Shown: positions 49,923 through 60,335 of the stretch, piece by piece
How positions within the stretch are numbered: the stretch's first letter is position 1
How the letters are laid out: every line of letters begins with the position of its first letter
Assembly: GCA_028687545.1 (NCBI GenBank)
Contig: JAQTZZ010000018.1
Location: 1-64,000, forward strand
Direction: 5' to 3'
Length of the DNA: 64,000 bases
DNA from: Candidatus Wallbacteria bacterium
Lineage (GTDB): Bacteria > Muiribacteriota > JAQTZZ01
Notes under the pieces: generated by a model
What the model saw: only the letters and a program-made list of their open reading frames with translations
What the model was told of the DNA's origin: nothing
Databases searched by the model: none
Position numbers and translations under genes: made by a program

Positions 49923-51455
49923 ATGTACATCAAACTTTGTTCGGCAGTACTGGATGGATTGAACATTCACCATATTGAAGTGGAAGTGGACATCCAGAAC
50001 GGTCTGCCTAATTTCGTGATTGTGGGTCTGCCGGACATGATGGTCAGGGAAGCCCGCGACCGGGTGATGGCAGCAGTGAAAAATTCGGACTTTGCATTCC
50101 CGGTGAAAAAGATCACAATCAATCTGGCCCCTGCCTTTATCCGCAAAGACGGCAGCGGCATTGATTTGCCCATGGCGCTTGGCATTCTGGCTTCAACTGC
50201 CCAGGTCCAGTCAGAGGAAATCCGGTCCTACTTCTTCTTCGGGGAACTTTCTCTCAATGGTGAAGTCAGGCCTGTCCGCGGACTGCTTCCGATGCTGATC
50301 CAGCTGCTGAAAAACAATGTCACCAGGGTAGTCGTGCCGTATGCTAACCGTTATGAAGCCTGCCTGATCAAAGGCTTGCTCGTCTATCCGGTAAAAAATC
50401 TAAAACAACTAGTGGCATTTTTAAACGGTGAAGAAAAACTCCTGCCGTTTGAAAACGACATTGCCATACTGCCACAAAAGGAAACTTTCGGAGAAACGGA
50501 TTTTTCCGATGTCAAGGGCCAGGAAACTGCCAAAAGAGCCATGGAAATTTCAGCAGCCGGATATCACAATATAATACTGGTCGGTTCTCCCGGATCCGGC
50601 AAGACCATGCTTGCCAAGAGGCTCCCTACAATCATGCCTGAGATGAATTTCGATGAAGTGCTTGAGACCACACAGCTGTATTCAGTCTGCGGACTGCTGT
50701 CTGAAAATAAATACCTGATCTCTGAGCGCGTTTTCCGTTCTCCTCATTCCAGTATCTCAGACGCGGGTCTGATCGGCGGCAGCTCCAACCCAAAGCCTGG
50801 CGAAGTCAGCCTGGCACATAACGGCATCCTGTTTCTGGACGAACTGCCGGAATTCAAACGCTCCACACTTGAACTACTGCGACAGCCGCTCGGCGAACGC
50901 GAAGTCACGATCTCCAGGGCAGCCTGCAGCGCTACTTATCCGGCCAATTTTCTGCTTGTCGCAGCCTGCAATCCATGTCCCTGCGGTTATTATTTCGACT
51001 CATTCAGGCACTGCAGTTGCAGCCCATTGCAGATCAAGCATTACATGGGCAAACTCTCAGGCCCGCTCCTGGACCGGATCGACCTGCAACTGGAGGTCAA
51101 CCGCCTATCTCCGGAAGAACTGGTCAGTGCACCCCAGGGTGACTCATCGATTCAGATCAAGGAAAAAGTCTGGAGAGCATGGGGCATTCAGCGTTCCCGT
51201 TTTCAGGGCCGGAAAATCAGATACAACTCCGGCATGCAGCGCCGTGAGATCGAAAAATACTGCCGCATTGATGCCGAATCCGGAAAGCTCCTGTCAAGCT
51301 GCGTGGAAACCATGGGGCTGTCTGCCAGAGCCTATGACAAAATTCTGAAGATCAGCCGCACCATTGCCGATCTGGCTGATTCCGACCGGATACAGCTCGA
51401 ACATGTCGCTGAAGCAGTGCAATACCGGATCTTCGACCGCAAGGTCTGGTTTTGA
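49923..51455 (+). CDS. comM: ComM/YifB-family Mg-chelatase-like AAA+ ATPase
   Basis: Family-typical length (510). N-terminal domain with HIEVEVDIQNGLPNFVIVGLPDMMVREARDRV and the Lon-like SGIDLPMALGIL; AAA+ core with Walker A GSPGSGKTML, Walker B ILFLDELPEF and the SRAACSATYPANFLLVAACNPCPCGYY segment. C-terminal RYNSGMQRREIEKYC and ARAYDKILKISRTIADL. ComM promotes branch migration during natural transformation in proteobacteria. AGGGG lies before the ATG. Followed at 23 bases by a small secreted-type gene. Confidence 0.95.
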   Translation: MYIKLCSAVLDGLNIHHIEVEVDIQNGLPNFVIVGLPDMMVREARDRVMAAVKNSDFAFPVKKITINLAPAFIRKDGSGIDLPMALGILASTAQVQSEEIRSYFFFGELSLNGEVRPVRGLLPMLIQLLKNNVTRVVVPYANRYEACLIKGLLVYPVKNLKQLVAFLNGEEKLLPFENDIAILPQKETFGETDFSDVKGQETAKRAMEISAAGYHNIILVGSPGSGKTMLAKRLPTIMPEMNFDEVLETTQLYSVCGLLSENKYLISERVFRSPHSSISDAGLIGGSSNPKPGEVSLAHNGILFLDELPEFKRSTLELLRQPLGEREVTISRAACSATYPANFLLVAACNPCPCGYYFDSFRHCSCSPLQIKHYMGKLSGPLLDRIDLQLEVNRLSPEELVSAPQGDSSIQIKEKVWRAWGIQRSRFQGRKIRYNSGMQRREIEKYCRIDAESGKLLSSCVETMGLSARAYDKILKISRTIADLADSDRIQLEHVAEAVQYRIFDRKVWF

Positions 51456-51477
51456 ATTAAATTACGGAGGTTTTCAG

Positions 51478-51819
51478 ATGTTGCCAGCCTGGGTATTTCT
51501 GATCCCGATCTATGTCGCGGCTTTTCCGGATCTGATCTCGCAAGCAGAAGACCGCGAACGTTTTGCAATCGAAATGATCCTGAACGATGAAGGCTTCTTT
51601 GAGGAAGACACAATTCTGGATCTCACCACTGAATCTGTGCAGCGTATCTACAAGTTCGCCTATCTCGGTGCCAAAGTCGCTGCCTGGCAATCGATCTTCT
51701 CCCAGTGCAGCGACTGGCAGGCCTATCTGATGGACGAACTATACAAACCAGGCGGAATCTGCGACAGCACCAATGAATATGCCGGGAAAAGCATACCTTT
51801 GCGAATGGCAGGGAGGTAG
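51478..51819 (+). CDS. Small hypothetical protein with N-terminal hydrophobic segment
   Basis: The ATG at 51478 has ACGGAGG 6 bases upstream; the track start at 51364 lies in ComM. 113 residues: hydrophobic N-terminus (MLPAWVFLIPIYVAAFP), then a mostly helical acidic segment and YKPGGICDSTNEYAGK. Not recognised. Its stop is followed after a single base by the ATG at 51821, so the pair is coupled. Confidence 0.65.
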   Translation: MLPAWVFLIPIYVAAFPDLISQAEDRERFAIEMILNDEGFFEEDTILDLTTESVQRIYKFAYLGAKVAAWQSIFSQCSDWQAYLMDELYKPGGICDSTNEYAGKSIPLRMAGR

Positions 51820-51820
51820 G

Positions 51821-52462
51821 ATGGGAGGATTGTTTTTAATTCTCTGGATTCTTTCGTTTTATCAGAATGCCGCTCAACATCTGGCGCAACTCAATTTTTA
51901 TTCGCCGTTCAAATCCTACTGTTTCGAACTGGACCAGTCGAAAAAAGTGAAGAATGTTGAAGTCATCTGGCAGGCAGTCACCAGAAATGCCTGCGCTGAG
52001 CTGATGGTGGATGATGAATCATGCGGAACTAAGCTTGTGCAGTCCGCCACAGACAGCTGGAAAGTTGAGCGGCAGGGAAGGAGCGGAAAGATTAATTTCA
52101 TGGGCCTGGTGCTGATCCTGAATTTCAAGGTGAGCTATTACAAAACTGAAAGCGTTCCAATACCCCTGACAGCAAAAAGTCTGACCTTAAAGAACTGGTA
52201 TTATCCGGGAGCAAGGCTCGCTGTGGCTGTCCAGCCTGGAAGAAAAGTGTCAGTGATCAAGGTGGACTGGCATGATGCAGGCGGAGATGCGGCTGGCATT
52301 TTATACGTGAACGGCAAGCCATTTCAGCGAAAGGAAGCAGACAGTGGCAAAGCAGTCTGGATTCTTAATCGTTCAATTGAGTCAGCCTGGATTGAAGTCA
52401 GGGAAGATGTGATTCAGATTAGCGGTATCACAATCGATTATGAAAGCGAGGTGAAGCATTGA
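51821..52462 (+). CDS. Secreted protein with two copies of a beta domain (new family)
   Basis: GGGAGG four bases ahead of the ATG. Signal-like start (MGGLFLILWILSFYQNAAQ). Two tandem copies of the same beta-rich domain: first from FELDQSKKVKNVEVIWQA to VLILNFKVSYYK, second from VAVQPGRKVSVIKVDWHDAGG to IQISGITIDYES. The second copy closely resembles the C-terminal domain of the protein at 62403 (ELEPGRKLRFLQIEWNDAGG) and more weakly that at 61730. Function unknown; the shape suggests a small jelly-roll or carbohydrate-binding fold. Confidence 0.75.
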   Translation: MGGLFLILWILSFYQNAAQHLAQLNFYSPFKSYCFELDQSKKVKNVEVIWQAVTRNACAELMVDDESCGTKLVQSATDSWKVERQGRSGKINFMGLVLILNFKVSYYKTESVPIPLTAKSLTLKNWYYPGARLAVAVQPGRKVSVIKVDWHDAGGDAAGILYVNGKPFQRKEADSGKAVWILNRSIESAWIEVREDVIQISGITIDYESEVKH

Positions 52463-52523
52463 CTCCAGACGCAGGGAGGTGAACTGGATCGGGAAATGTT
52501 TCGCGAACAACAAAGGAGGGAAC

Positions 52524-52775
52524 ATGGGAAACAAGCCGATGGCAAGCTACAAAGACGGTCTGATGGACATTTCAATCTGGAAAAAAACGAACAACGACAA
52601 AGACAGTTTCAGCCTGAAACTGCGCAAAAGCTACAAAGACAAAAACGAACAATGGGCAGAACAGAATCTGAACATCTTTGAGAGAGACATAGCCAAGTGC
52701 ATTTGTCTGCTCGGGGAGAGCTACAGATTCATTATGAGCCAGAAAATCCAAGGAACTTCACCACAGGAGTTGTAA
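52524..52775 (+). CDS. Small conserved protein (KSYKD/PC4-like)
   Basis: 83 residues from the ATG at 52524 after AAGGAGG. It contains MDISIWKKTNNDKDSFSLKLRKSYKDKNEQWAEQ, a pattern shared by small bacterial single-strand nucleic-acid-binding-like proteins (xxIWKN...L.RSYKD..G.W). The usual continuation is helical. No exported signal. Function not established. Confidence 0.65.
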   Translation: MGNKPMASYKDGLMDISIWKKTNNDKDSFSLKLRKSYKDKNEQWAEQNLNIFERDIAKCICLLGESYRFIMSQKIQGTSPQEL

Positions 52776-52785
52776 ATTATGCCTA

Positions 52786-52815
52786 GGAAGGCGGAGTAGG
52801 AAGACTCCGCCTTCC
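52786..52815 (+). terminator. Perfect 12-bp hairpin, probable terminator
   Basis: GGAAGGCGGAGT-AGGAAG-ACTCCGCCTTCC, 10 bases after the previous stop. No T tract follows, so termination could need a factor. Confidence 0.6.
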
Positions 52816-52862
52816 ATCATGGAAAATGTTCGGGTTTTATGATAGTGTTTTCAAGAGATACT

Positions 52863-54020
52863 ATGATTAAAATTTTACTGATAGACGATGACCAGGACAT
52901 GCTGATGCTGCTCAAGCAAGGGCTCAGCAATCTGGGTTTTCCGATTATCACCGCTGCCAGCGCAGAGGAAGGCCAGCGGCTTTTCCTGACAGAGGATTTT
53001 TCGATCCTGATCACTGACTGGATGATGCCGGAAACCAATGGAATAGATTTCATCCGCTGGGTCAGGCAGCAGAAGCGGGACTCATACACATACATCATCC
53101 TGCTTACAGCCAAAACCGACAAGGAAGCTCTTGTGGAAGGCCTTGATGCCGGAGCAAATGAATTCGTCAGCAAGCCGGTGCTGAATTTTTCGGAACTGCG
53201 GCTCAGGGTAAGCAACGGTGCCCGGATTATCAACCTGGAACAATCCCTGCTGTCCAGAAATAACGAGCTCAACTCCCTTTATAAGCAGATCAAGAATGAT
53301 GTAGTGGCAGCCGCCAGAGTGCAAAAATCTCTGCTGCCGAACCCGGAGTTAAGGATTCCAGGCATCAGTTTTTCTCAGTACTTCCGTCCTTCAGAGGATC
53401 TGGCAGGCGACATCTTCAACATTTTTCCGATCTCAGATCATGAAATAGCTTTCTATCTGGCAGATGTCAGCGGCCATGGAGTCGCTGCGTCGCTTCTGTC
53501 GGTCATGATCAGCAATGTACTCACACCAGGACGTGCTGACATAGACCTTAAAAATCCCGGCTCTGTAGCTGAAGCGCTGAACAAACGTTTCCAGCTCAAT
53601 ATGGAAACGCAGCAGTATTTCACGCTCAGTTATGGTGTGCTCAACTTGCCGGATCGCAGTTTTCAATACGTTTCAGCCGGGCATTCAGGCATCCTGAAAA
53701 TATCAGGCGAAAGCGTCAACCTGCTCCAGGCAACCGGCACTGCGATCGGTCTTTTCCCGGATACCAGCTACATTAACGAATCAATGACTCTTCTGCCTGG
53801 TGACAGGCTGCTTTTTTTCTCGGACGGTCTTACAGACGTCAAAAACTCTCAAAATGCCTATCTCAACTCTGACAAACTGATCTCAGAGCTTTCAAACTGC
53901 ACCGGCAGTACCGATAGGCAGATCAGCTGTTTGATCGATCTCGCTTTAATGTGGGGTGGAAATGTCGCTGAAGACGACATCAGCATTCTGGCTGTGGAAA
54001 TTCCCGGCCTGGTAATCTGA
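52863..54020 (+). CDS. Response regulator with PP2C (RsbU/SpoIIE-type) phosphatase domain
   Basis: The ATG at 52863 gives [12 protein letters not shown]; the ORF extends to 52839. Receiver with acidic Asp triad, phosphoacceptor Asp52 in [16 protein letters not shown] and SKPVLN. After a linker (about 125-160) comes the PP2C domain with [28 protein letters not shown] and [13 protein letters not shown]. It would dephosphorylate an anti-sigma antagonist or similar. It overlaps by one base (TGATG) the hybrid kinase gene and is its probable partner. Confidence 0.93.
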   Translation: MIKILLIDDDQDMLMLLKQGLSNLGFPIITAASAEEGQRLFLTEDFSILITDWMMPETNGIDFIRWVRQQKRDSYTYIILLTAKTDKEALVEGLDAGANEFVSKPVLNFSELRLRVSNGARIINLEQSLLSRNNELNSLYKQIKNDVVAAARVQKSLLPNPELRIPGISFSQYFRPSEDLAGDIFNIFPISDHEIAFYLADVSGHGVAASLLSVMISNVLTPGRADIDLKNPGSVAEALNKRFQLNMETQQYFTLSYGVLNLPDRSFQYVSAGHSGILKISGESVNLLQATGTAIGLFPDTSYINESMTLLPGDRLLFFSDGLTDVKNSQNAYLNSDKLISELSNCTGSTDRQISCLIDLALMWGGNVAEDDISILAVEIPGLVI

Positions 54021-57000
54021 TGGCAAAACAACGGTATCTTCTTTTTTTCCTGCTCCTGACCCTCGGATTAGCCGGGACTTTTTTCAATCTCCAGCTTTTC
54101 ATGGGTGTCAATTTCTTCTTTGGAAGCATCGCCTCGCTTCTGATAGTTTTTATTTTCGGTATCCTGCCCGGAATTTTCAGCGGGTTTCTAATCAATCTAT
54201 ATACCATACCTCTCCTGGGACATCCCTTTGCACTTATCATTTTCATGGGAGAACTGGCCTTTATCTGCTTTCTGAAAGCCTATTCCTGCAAATTAATCAG
54301 ATTTTTCAATCAGATTTTTTGCTCTTCTTTTTTTGATGGTGAAGAAAACACGTTCCACTCCCCAAACCTGCTGCTGATGGACTTGACTTTCTGGATCGTG
54401 CTCGGGTGGCCCAGTGCGGTCTATTTCTACCATTTCATACTTGGCATGGGCAGCCATGTCACAACCATCATTTTGCTGAAAATGATGATCAACGGACTGC
54501 TTAATTCACTTGTCGCCAGTTTGGGTCTTACTTTTTACAATTATTTCAGTGTAATATCCAGAAAGGAAAAAAGAACCATTCATCTCCATGACGCTTTATT
54601 CGACCTGTTGATAGCCCTGACTGTGATCCCGGCGTTTGTAATGATGGTGGCATACAGTCGGCAGAAACTGATCGAAACCGAAGAGGCAATGAATATCTAT
54701 CTCGAAGACAACTTCATTGAATATTCTGATTCCATCAACTTCTGGATCAGGAACCATTTTAAGATCATCGAATCGATCAGCAGCCATACTCTTGATTCCT
54801 GTTCATGTTGCGGCAGTTCGGAAATCTGCAATAACCTCAGCCTGATTGACGAATTGGCTGAGGGGATCGATTTCGTCGCCATTAGAAAACCGCCCTCAGA
54901 CCTGCAGGATTTTTTCTCCAGTGTTCAGGAATCAGAAAAAATCTTAATCCGCAGGCTTATCTTGGATTCGGAACTGTTCCGCAGTTCATCCTCCACTGGA
55001 ATTTGCGAAATTTATCCAAAGCTGGACGCAAAGCTGGAACCGTTTCTTGTTTTCAAACTCCCGATCACATTGAGTAACGGCGAGAGTTTGGAAGTAGTAA
55101 GCACTGTAAAAGCGCAGCATCTCAGCCACCTCATCAATCAGATACATTTTGAATGGCCTTTGAAAGCCACGGTTACGGATCGTTCCGGACTCGTCATAAT
55201 CAGCAGCCGGAAAGACGTTCAGCCGGGTGCTCGCTTCAATCTGCAGGAAAGCGGCGAGATTCACGGATCACTGTATAAAGTAAAGCACTGGCTTCCTTTC
55301 GAGGCTTCACCGATACAGCTCATGCGCTGGGAAAAATCCATGTATTATCTCGAACGGGAAATCGACCCGGCCACAGGCTGGAAGCTTTCAGTGGAAATGC
55401 CGATCACACCTTTCATCAACTTCTTTTACACTACTTACCTGACCAATTTGTTTTTCATGACAGTACTGATTTTTATCTCGTTTATCTTTTCGAGTACACT
55501 GGGCAGGGCTATCTCTGCACCACTCGCCAAACTTGGAAAATTCACCCATAATCTTCCTGACCGGATTTTCAGGAGTGACTCGTTGGAATGGCCGGAATCC
55601 AGGACACTGGAGCTGGCAAGCCTGATCCGGAATTTCAGGATAATGGCAGGAGAGCTGCAGCAGAAATTCACTGAACTGGAAGACATCAGGAACAATCTTG
55701 AAAAAAGTGTGGCCGAACGAACAGAAGAACTGATTAAAGCTAAGGAAAAAGCTGAAACAGCTGCCATTGTCAAAAGTCAATTCCTGGCTACGATGAGCCA
55801 TGAAATTCGCACTCCCATGAACTCTCTGCTCGGAATGACAGATCTCCTCGTCAAAACTGATCTGACCCGTGAACAGATGGAATACCTTTCCATCCTGAAA
55901 AGATCAGGGGAAGCCATGCTGAATCTGATCAATGATATACTTGATCTGACCCGCCTGGAATCCGGAAATGTGCAGCTCGAAAAAGCCAATTTCAATCTGG
56001 AAGAACTGATCGACCGTACTGTAGAAATAATTGCCTTCCAGGCTCATAAGAAAGGACTGGAGATCAGCTATTTCATCCATGAAGATGTTCCGGTCTCCCT
56101 GATCGGAGATCCTGCAAGGCTTCAGCAGATATTGATCAACCTTTTCGGGAATGCGGTAAAATTCACTGCAGTCGGTGGCATTGTTTTGGAAGTCATCCGC
56201 GAGAAAGACACTGAGAAAAAAGTGAGGATAAATTTTTCCATCAGAGATACAGGGATCGGAATTCCTGAGGACAAGAAAGAAAGCATCTTCGAAAGGTTCG
56301 GGCAGGCCGACTCATCAGTCACACGGATTTTCGGTGGAACAGGCCTCGGACTTTCTATTACCAGAAACCTGGTCCAGAAAATGAACGGGAAAGTCTGGGT
56401 TGTAAGCGAGATCGGTAAAGGCAGCACTTTCTATTTCACGATTGAACTGGAAAAAAGTCCGAGCGGTTTGTTAAGCCCCAACATACTGGAAGAATTTTCT
56501 GAAAAGCTTAAAGTTCTGCTCGTGGAAAAGGATCAGAACAGCCGTAAATTTTTAAAAGAGCATCTGGAAAAAATCCAATTTCTTGTGTATGAATCCAATT
56601 CCATCTTTGCTGGAATCGATTTTCTGGTGTCAGAAAAAGCTAAAGGGAATGCTATTGACATAGTTTTTGTTTCACAACCACCGTCTGAACATGAATGCCG
56701 TCAGTTTGTGATAAATTTCCGCGAAACACTCAAACTTTCCGGCACTCTGATCATGATGAATTCAAGCGGTAATTATTTCCGCTGTTCTGAATGCTCGCTG
56801 AAATCGGACTGCATCAATGTGATCAAACCGGTTTCCAGAAAGAAACTGTACATGCTCCTCAAAGAATATTTTACCGGCAGCAAACCTGAGCCAGTTCACA
56901 GCTTCCCGCAGGATGACCTTCAGTTACATGCAAGAGGTAAGATACTGCTGGCTGAAGATTCGGCAGACAATCAGCTTCTGATCAGGGTCTATTTCAAAGG

Positions 57001-57622
57001 TTTTCCGATTGAGCTGGAAATTACAGAAAATGGACAGCAAGCGCTGGAAAAACTGAAAATCTGGAAATTCGATCTGGTGATCATGGACATCCAGATGCCG
57101 GTCATGGACGGTTATACTGCAATTCATGCATTTAGAGATTGGGAACATCTGATTGGAGCCTCTAAAACTCCAGTAATCGCTCTCACCGCAGACGCATTTA
57201 ATAATTCTCAGGAAAGCATCAAATCTCATGGATTCGACGATTTTCTTTTGAAACCGATAAAAATGGAACCGTTTTTGAAATGCATCTCCAAATACCTTTC
57301 CCATTCTGAACCGGAAGGAAGTAATCTTATCCGGATCGACCAGTCTCTGCGCGAACTTATCCCGGATTTTCTCAAGCGCAAAATCGAACTGATCCCCAAA
57401 CTCAAGGCAGCTGTTAAAACAGGTGATTTAGCTTTCATCAGAACGTCCGGACATAACCTGAAGGGATCTGGAAGCGGTTATGGCTTCTATTTTATTACAG
57501 AGATCGGACAGCTTCTGGAAGAATCTGCAGTCAAGGGCGATCTGGAAAAAATCAAGCAATGCCTGTCGGAATTTGAAATTTACCTCTCAGGACTCAAGAT
57601 CGAGTATGTTCAGAAAAAATAA
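54020..57622 (+). CDS. Hybrid sensor histidine kinase with extracytoplasmic Cys-rich sensor
   Basis: 1200 residues. Five or so N-terminal helices (to about 170), another at about 194-214, an extracytoplasmic sensor (about 215-470) with clustered cysteines Cys261, Cys263, Cys264 and Cys270 (CSCC-x5-C), a membrane helix (about 470-496), HAMP-like and coiled-coil linker, HisKA (His594 in MSHEIRTP), HATPase ([24 protein letters not shown]), a pseudo-receiver (about 835-950, acceptor Asp replaced in FVSQPP), a true receiver (Asp1023 in IMDIQMP) and an HPt domain (His1145 in SGHNLKGSG). It likely feeds the PP2C regulator whose stop it overlaps by one base. Confidence 0.92.
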   Translation: MAKQRYLLFFLLLTLGLAGTFFNLQLFMGVNFFFGSIASLLIVFIFGILPGIFSGFLINLYTIPLLGHPFALIIFMGELAFICFLKAYSCKLIRFFNQIFCSSFFDGEENTFHSPNLLLMDLTFWIVLGWPSAVYFYHFILGMGSHVTTIILLKMMINGLLNSLVASLGLTFYNYFSVISRKEKRTIHLHDALFDLLIALTVIPAFVMMVAYSRQKLIETEEAMNIYLEDNFIEYSDSINFWIRNHFKIIESISSHTLDSCSCCGSSEICNNLSLIDELAEGIDFVAIRKPPSDLQDFFSSVQESEKILIRRLILDSELFRSSSSTGICEIYPKLDAKLEPFLVFKLPITLSNGESLEVVSTVKAQHLSHLINQIHFEWPLKATVTDRSGLVIISSRKDVQPGARFNLQESGEIHGSLYKVKHWLPFEASPIQLMRWEKSMYYLEREIDPATGWKLSVEMPITPFINFFYTTYLTNLFFMTVLIFISFIFSSTLGRAISAPLAKLGKFTHNLPDRIFRSDSLEWPESRTLELASLIRNFRIMAGELQQKFTELEDIRNNLEKSVAERTEELIKAKEKAETAAIVKSQFLATMSHEIRTPMNSLLGMTDLLVKTDLTREQMEYLSILKRSGEAMLNLINDILDLTRLESGNVQLEKANFNLEELIDRTVEIIAFQAHKKGLEISYFIHEDVPVSLIGDPARLQQILINLFGNAVKFTAVGGIVLEVIREKDTEKKVRINFSIRDTGIGIPEDKKESIFERFGQADSSVTRIFGGTGLGLSITRNLVQKMNGKVWVVSEIGKGSTFYFTIELEKSPSGLLSPNILEEFSEKLKVLLVEKDQNSRKFLKEHLEKIQFLVYESNSIFAGIDFLVSEKAKGNAIDIVFVSQPPSEHECRQFVINFRETLKLSGTLIMMNSSGNYFRCSECSLKSDCINVIKPVSRKKLYMLLKEYFTGSKPEPVHSFPQDDLQLHARGKILLAEDSADNQLLIRVYFKGFPIELEITENGQQALEKLKIWKFDLVIMDIQMPVMDGYTAIHAFRDWEHLIGASKTPVIALTADAFNNSQESIKSHGFDDFLLKPIKMEPFLKCISKYLSHSEPEGSNLIRIDQSLRELIPDFLKRKIELIPKLKAAVKTGDLAFIRTSGHNLKGSGSGYGFYFITEIGQLLEESAVKGDLEKIKQCLSEFEIYLSGLKIEYVQKK

Positions 57623-57805
57623 TGCAATCCCGAATTGCCAGGTATCAGTTTCCTGTTCACTGCGGTTACCGGTATATTTTTCTTAATGACCCTTAACCAT
57701 GCTGTTTCACCAGCATAAATCTTTTGGGTTTGCATTTTATAGCCTGAGTTGTAATATAACCCAGTGTCTGGCCACTAGTTAAAACTTTCATTAGGAGGCA
57801 TGTAA

Positions 57806-58723
57806 ATGAAACAGATCGCACTGCTATTGATGTTGACCATGCTGGTTTGCGTTGCAATGGCCGATGACGCACCCGCTCCGGCAACGCCCGCTGCAACCCC
57901 CGAAACTTCTGCAGTCGCCGCACCTGCAGTCACAGCCCCAGCTGCGACCTCTCCTGCTGCAGCTCTAATCGATGAAGCCAACAAGCTGATGGACCAGTCC
58001 AGCTATGAAGTAGCCCTGGCCAAACTTGCTGAAGCCGAAAAGCTCGACCCCAAAAATTCAGACATTTTCCGCTATCAGGGCTATTGCTATGTAAATCTCA
58101 AGAAATACGAAGATTCCATTAAAGCTTACGATAAATGCCTGGAATTGAAACCTGCTCCGGACGTTGAGGTTAAGGCTTACCTTAACAAAGGTGAATGCTA
58201 TCTCAGCCTCCAGAAGCCGGAAGATGCCATGAAAATGTTCGATAAAGTGATCATTGACATGAAAGTTCAGGATCCGAATATTCTGGCAGGCGCAAACATC
58301 GGTAAAATTGGAGCACTGGAAGCCCTGGGAAAAACCAGCGAAGTCCTCGCAGCACTCCCTGATCTGATCAAATTGAATCCTCAGGTAGGAAACAATGCTG
58401 CCGGTAAATTCTACTATGACCAGAAAGATTATCAGAAAGCTGCAGATGCCTATTCCCTGTCAATCGCGATAGACTCCAAGAATCCACAGGTGCTTTACAA
58501 CTGTGCCTGCTGCTATGCCCTGATCAAGGATGCTGCCAAAGCCATCGACTGCCTGACAAAAGGTCTGGCCGCTGATGCAGAACTGCTTAAAGAAAAGGGA
58601 CGAAACTTCAATCTGCTTGGACTCATCGCCGCTGATCCGGATTTTACAAATATCAAGGATGATCCGGCTTTCAAGAAACTCTGCCCTGCACCCGCAGGAA
58701 CCGGCGAAGTGAAAGGAAACTGA
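57806..58723 (+). CDS. Secreted TPR protein with Ala/Pro-rich N-terminal stretch, copy 1
   Basis: GGAGG before the ATG. Signal peptide MKQIALLLMLTMLVCVAMA, then an Ala/Pro/Thr-rich stretch (about 22-54) and TPR helix pairs (EVALAKLAEAEKLDP, YEDSIKAYDKCLELKP, YQKAADAYSLSIAID). Ends FKKLCPAPAGTGEVKGN, as in copy 2. Paralogue of 58784-59617, same organisation. Probably a periplasmic scaffold. A tail-like C-terminus with GTGEVKGN is shared by both and may be a tag. Confidence 0.85.
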   Translation: MKQIALLLMLTMLVCVAMADDAPAPATPAATPETSAVAAPAVTAPAATSPAAALIDEANKLMDQSSYEVALAKLAEAEKLDPKNSDIFRYQGYCYVNLKKYEDSIKAYDKCLELKPAPDVEVKAYLNKGECYLSLQKPEDAMKMFDKVIIDMKVQDPNILAGANIGKIGALEALGKTSEVLAALPDLIKLNPQVGNNAAGKFYYDQKDYQKAADAYSLSIAIDSKNPQVLYNCACCYALIKDAAKAIDCLTKGLAADAELLKEKGRNFNLLGLIAADPDFTNIKDDPAFKKLCPAPAGTGEVKGN

Positions 58724-58783
58724 TCTTAGCTCAAAAAACGGCTGTAAAGTTTTTTCTTTCGAATAAAAAAATGGAGGTACCGA

Positions 58784-59617
58784 ATGAAACAGATCGCTCT
58801 CATGCTGATGCTTGCTTTGATTACCGCTGCCGCCTTTGCAGACGGCACCACTTCCACTCCTGAAGCTGCGGTTCCCGCCGCTGCAACTACTCCTGCAGTT
58901 ACTGCTCCGGCTGCTGCACCTGCCGCCCCTGCCACTTCTCTGATGGATGAAGCCAACCAGTTGATGGACGCAGCAAAATACGATGAAGCCCTTGCCAAAC
59001 TAGCTGAAATCGAGAAAGCCGACCCGACTAACCCGGATGTATTCCGCTATCAGGGTTTCTGCTACAAGAGCGAGAAAAAATTTGACGAAGCCATCAAAGC
59101 TTATGACAAGTGTCTGGAACTGAAGCCGACTCTTGAAGTCGAAGCCAAGGCTTATTTCAACAAAGGCGACATCTATCTGCAGCAGAAAAAATACGAAGAT
59201 GCGATCAAAATGTTTGACAAGATCATTGAAATAAAAGCTGAGAAACAGTTGCCGGATGCTCATAGAGGCAGAGCCCAGGTACTGCTCGCCCAGGGGAAAA
59301 CTCCGGAAGGCAACGAAGAATATCTGAAGGCTATCGACTGCTATAAAAAAGGCATGGAAACAAGCCCAGCCGACGAGAACATCACCTACAACTGCGCCTG
59401 CTGCTATTCCATCATGGGAGACAAAACCAATGCCCTCTCATTCCTGGAAAAGGCGATCAAGCTGAACGACGAAGCCATCAAAGCCAAGACCTCCAGCTCC
59501 AGCCTCAAAGTCTTTGCTCCGACTGATCCTGATTTCGAAAAGCTCTGGAAAGATCCCGATTTTCTGAAGCTCTGCACTCCGCCTGCAGCTGGTACAGGGG
59601 AAGTCAAAGGAAATTAA
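58784..59617 (+). CDS. Secreted TPR protein with Ala/Pro-rich N-terminal stretch, copy 2
   Basis: Signal peptide MKQIALMLMLALITAAAFA; Ala/Pro linker (about 20-50); TPR pairs (EALAKLAEIEKADP, KFDEAIKAYDKCLELKP, KYEDAIKMFDKIIE). Ends LCTPPAAGTGEVKGN. Direct tandem duplicate of the preceding gene, 60 bases apart; each has its own GGAGG ribosome site. Terminator follows at 59663. Confidence 0.85.
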   Translation: MKQIALMLMLALITAAAFADGTTSTPEAAVPAAATTPAVTAPAAAPAAPATSLMDEANQLMDAAKYDEALAKLAEIEKADPTNPDVFRYQGFCYKSEKKFDEAIKAYDKCLELKPTLEVEAKAYFNKGDIYLQQKKYEDAIKMFDKIIEIKAEKQLPDAHRGRAQVLLAQGKTPEGNEEYLKAIDCYKKGMETSPADENITYNCACCYSIMGDKTNALSFLEKAIKLNDEAIKAKTSSSSLKVFAPTDPDFEKLWKDPDFLKLCTPPAAGTGEVKGN

Positions 59618-59662
59618 GAAGCTCATCAAAGCGAGCGGGATTAAAAACTCTTAAAGATCTAT

Positions 59663-59693
59663 AAAGGCGGCTATCCTGGCCGCCTTTATTTTC
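59663..59693 (+). terminator. Intrinsic terminator
   Basis: AAAGGCGGC-TATCCTG-GCCGCCTTT followed by ATTTT, after the TPR pair. Confidence 0.85.
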
Positions 59694-59710
59694 ACTGAAA
59701 AATAACCATT

Positions 59711-60319
59711 TCAGGCGGATTCCAGATGGGGCTGCAGGTTGAAACCCAGCAGGGAATATGAGGAATCGAATTCCACCACTGAAAAAGCAGAGTTCTGATG
59801 GCCGAATTTCCAGGTCAGGTCCAGGTGGCTCCCTGTGATTCCGGCAAGGAACAGGCAGATCACCCCGCCGTGAGTGAAAAATGCTGCACGTGTGAAAGAT
59901 CTGTTCCTGCAGATCCCATCGATGAAGCTGAAAACGCGCTGTTGAGCGCATTCCATGTTCTCGGATCCCTCGATTTCGATCTGGGTGGGCCGGTTCAGCC
60001 ACCTTTCCCATTGTTCACTGTCGGCATTGACCTCGCTGATTTTCCTGCCTTCCCAGACACCAAGCCCCATTTCACGCAGTTCGCTGCAGCAGCATATGTC
60101 CAGACCAGCGAGAGCGATAGAGGCGGTTTCAGACGCCCGTTTCAGGTCTGAAGCGAAGGCAAGGTCAAAACGGATTCCTTCACGGATGAAATACTGCTGT
60201 AGAAGCCGGGATTGCCTGATGCCTTCTCCAGCAAGAGGAAAATCATCGTGACCCTGGATAATGCCCAGTTGGTTGGCAGTGGACATTCCATGCCTGATCA
60301 GGTAAAGCTCTTTTTTCAT
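59711..60319 (-). CDS. Histidine phosphatase (phosphoglycerate mutase-like)
   Basis: 202 residues with the family motifs: catalytic LIRHGMSTAN (His near 10), FASDLKRASETA, ELREMGLGVWEG (Glu) and the second His in FFTHGGVICLF. Related enzymes include phosphoserine phosphatase, alpha-ribazole phosphatase and cofactor-dependent mutases; the substrate is unknown. It starts 16 bases after the HEAT-repeat gene on the same strand and is probably co-transcribed with it. Confidence 0.92.
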   Translation of the reverse strand: MKKELYLIRHGMSTANQLGIIQGHDDFPLAGEGIRQSRLLQQYFIREGIRFDLAFASDLKRASETASIALAGLDICCCSELREMGLGVWEGRKISEVNADSEQWERWLNRPTQIEIEGSENMECAQQRVFSFIDGICRNRSFTRAAFFTHGGVICLFLAGITGSHLDLTWKFGHQNSAFSVVEFDSSYSLLGFNLQPHLESA

Positions 60320-60335
60320 CAGGGTATCTTCAAAT

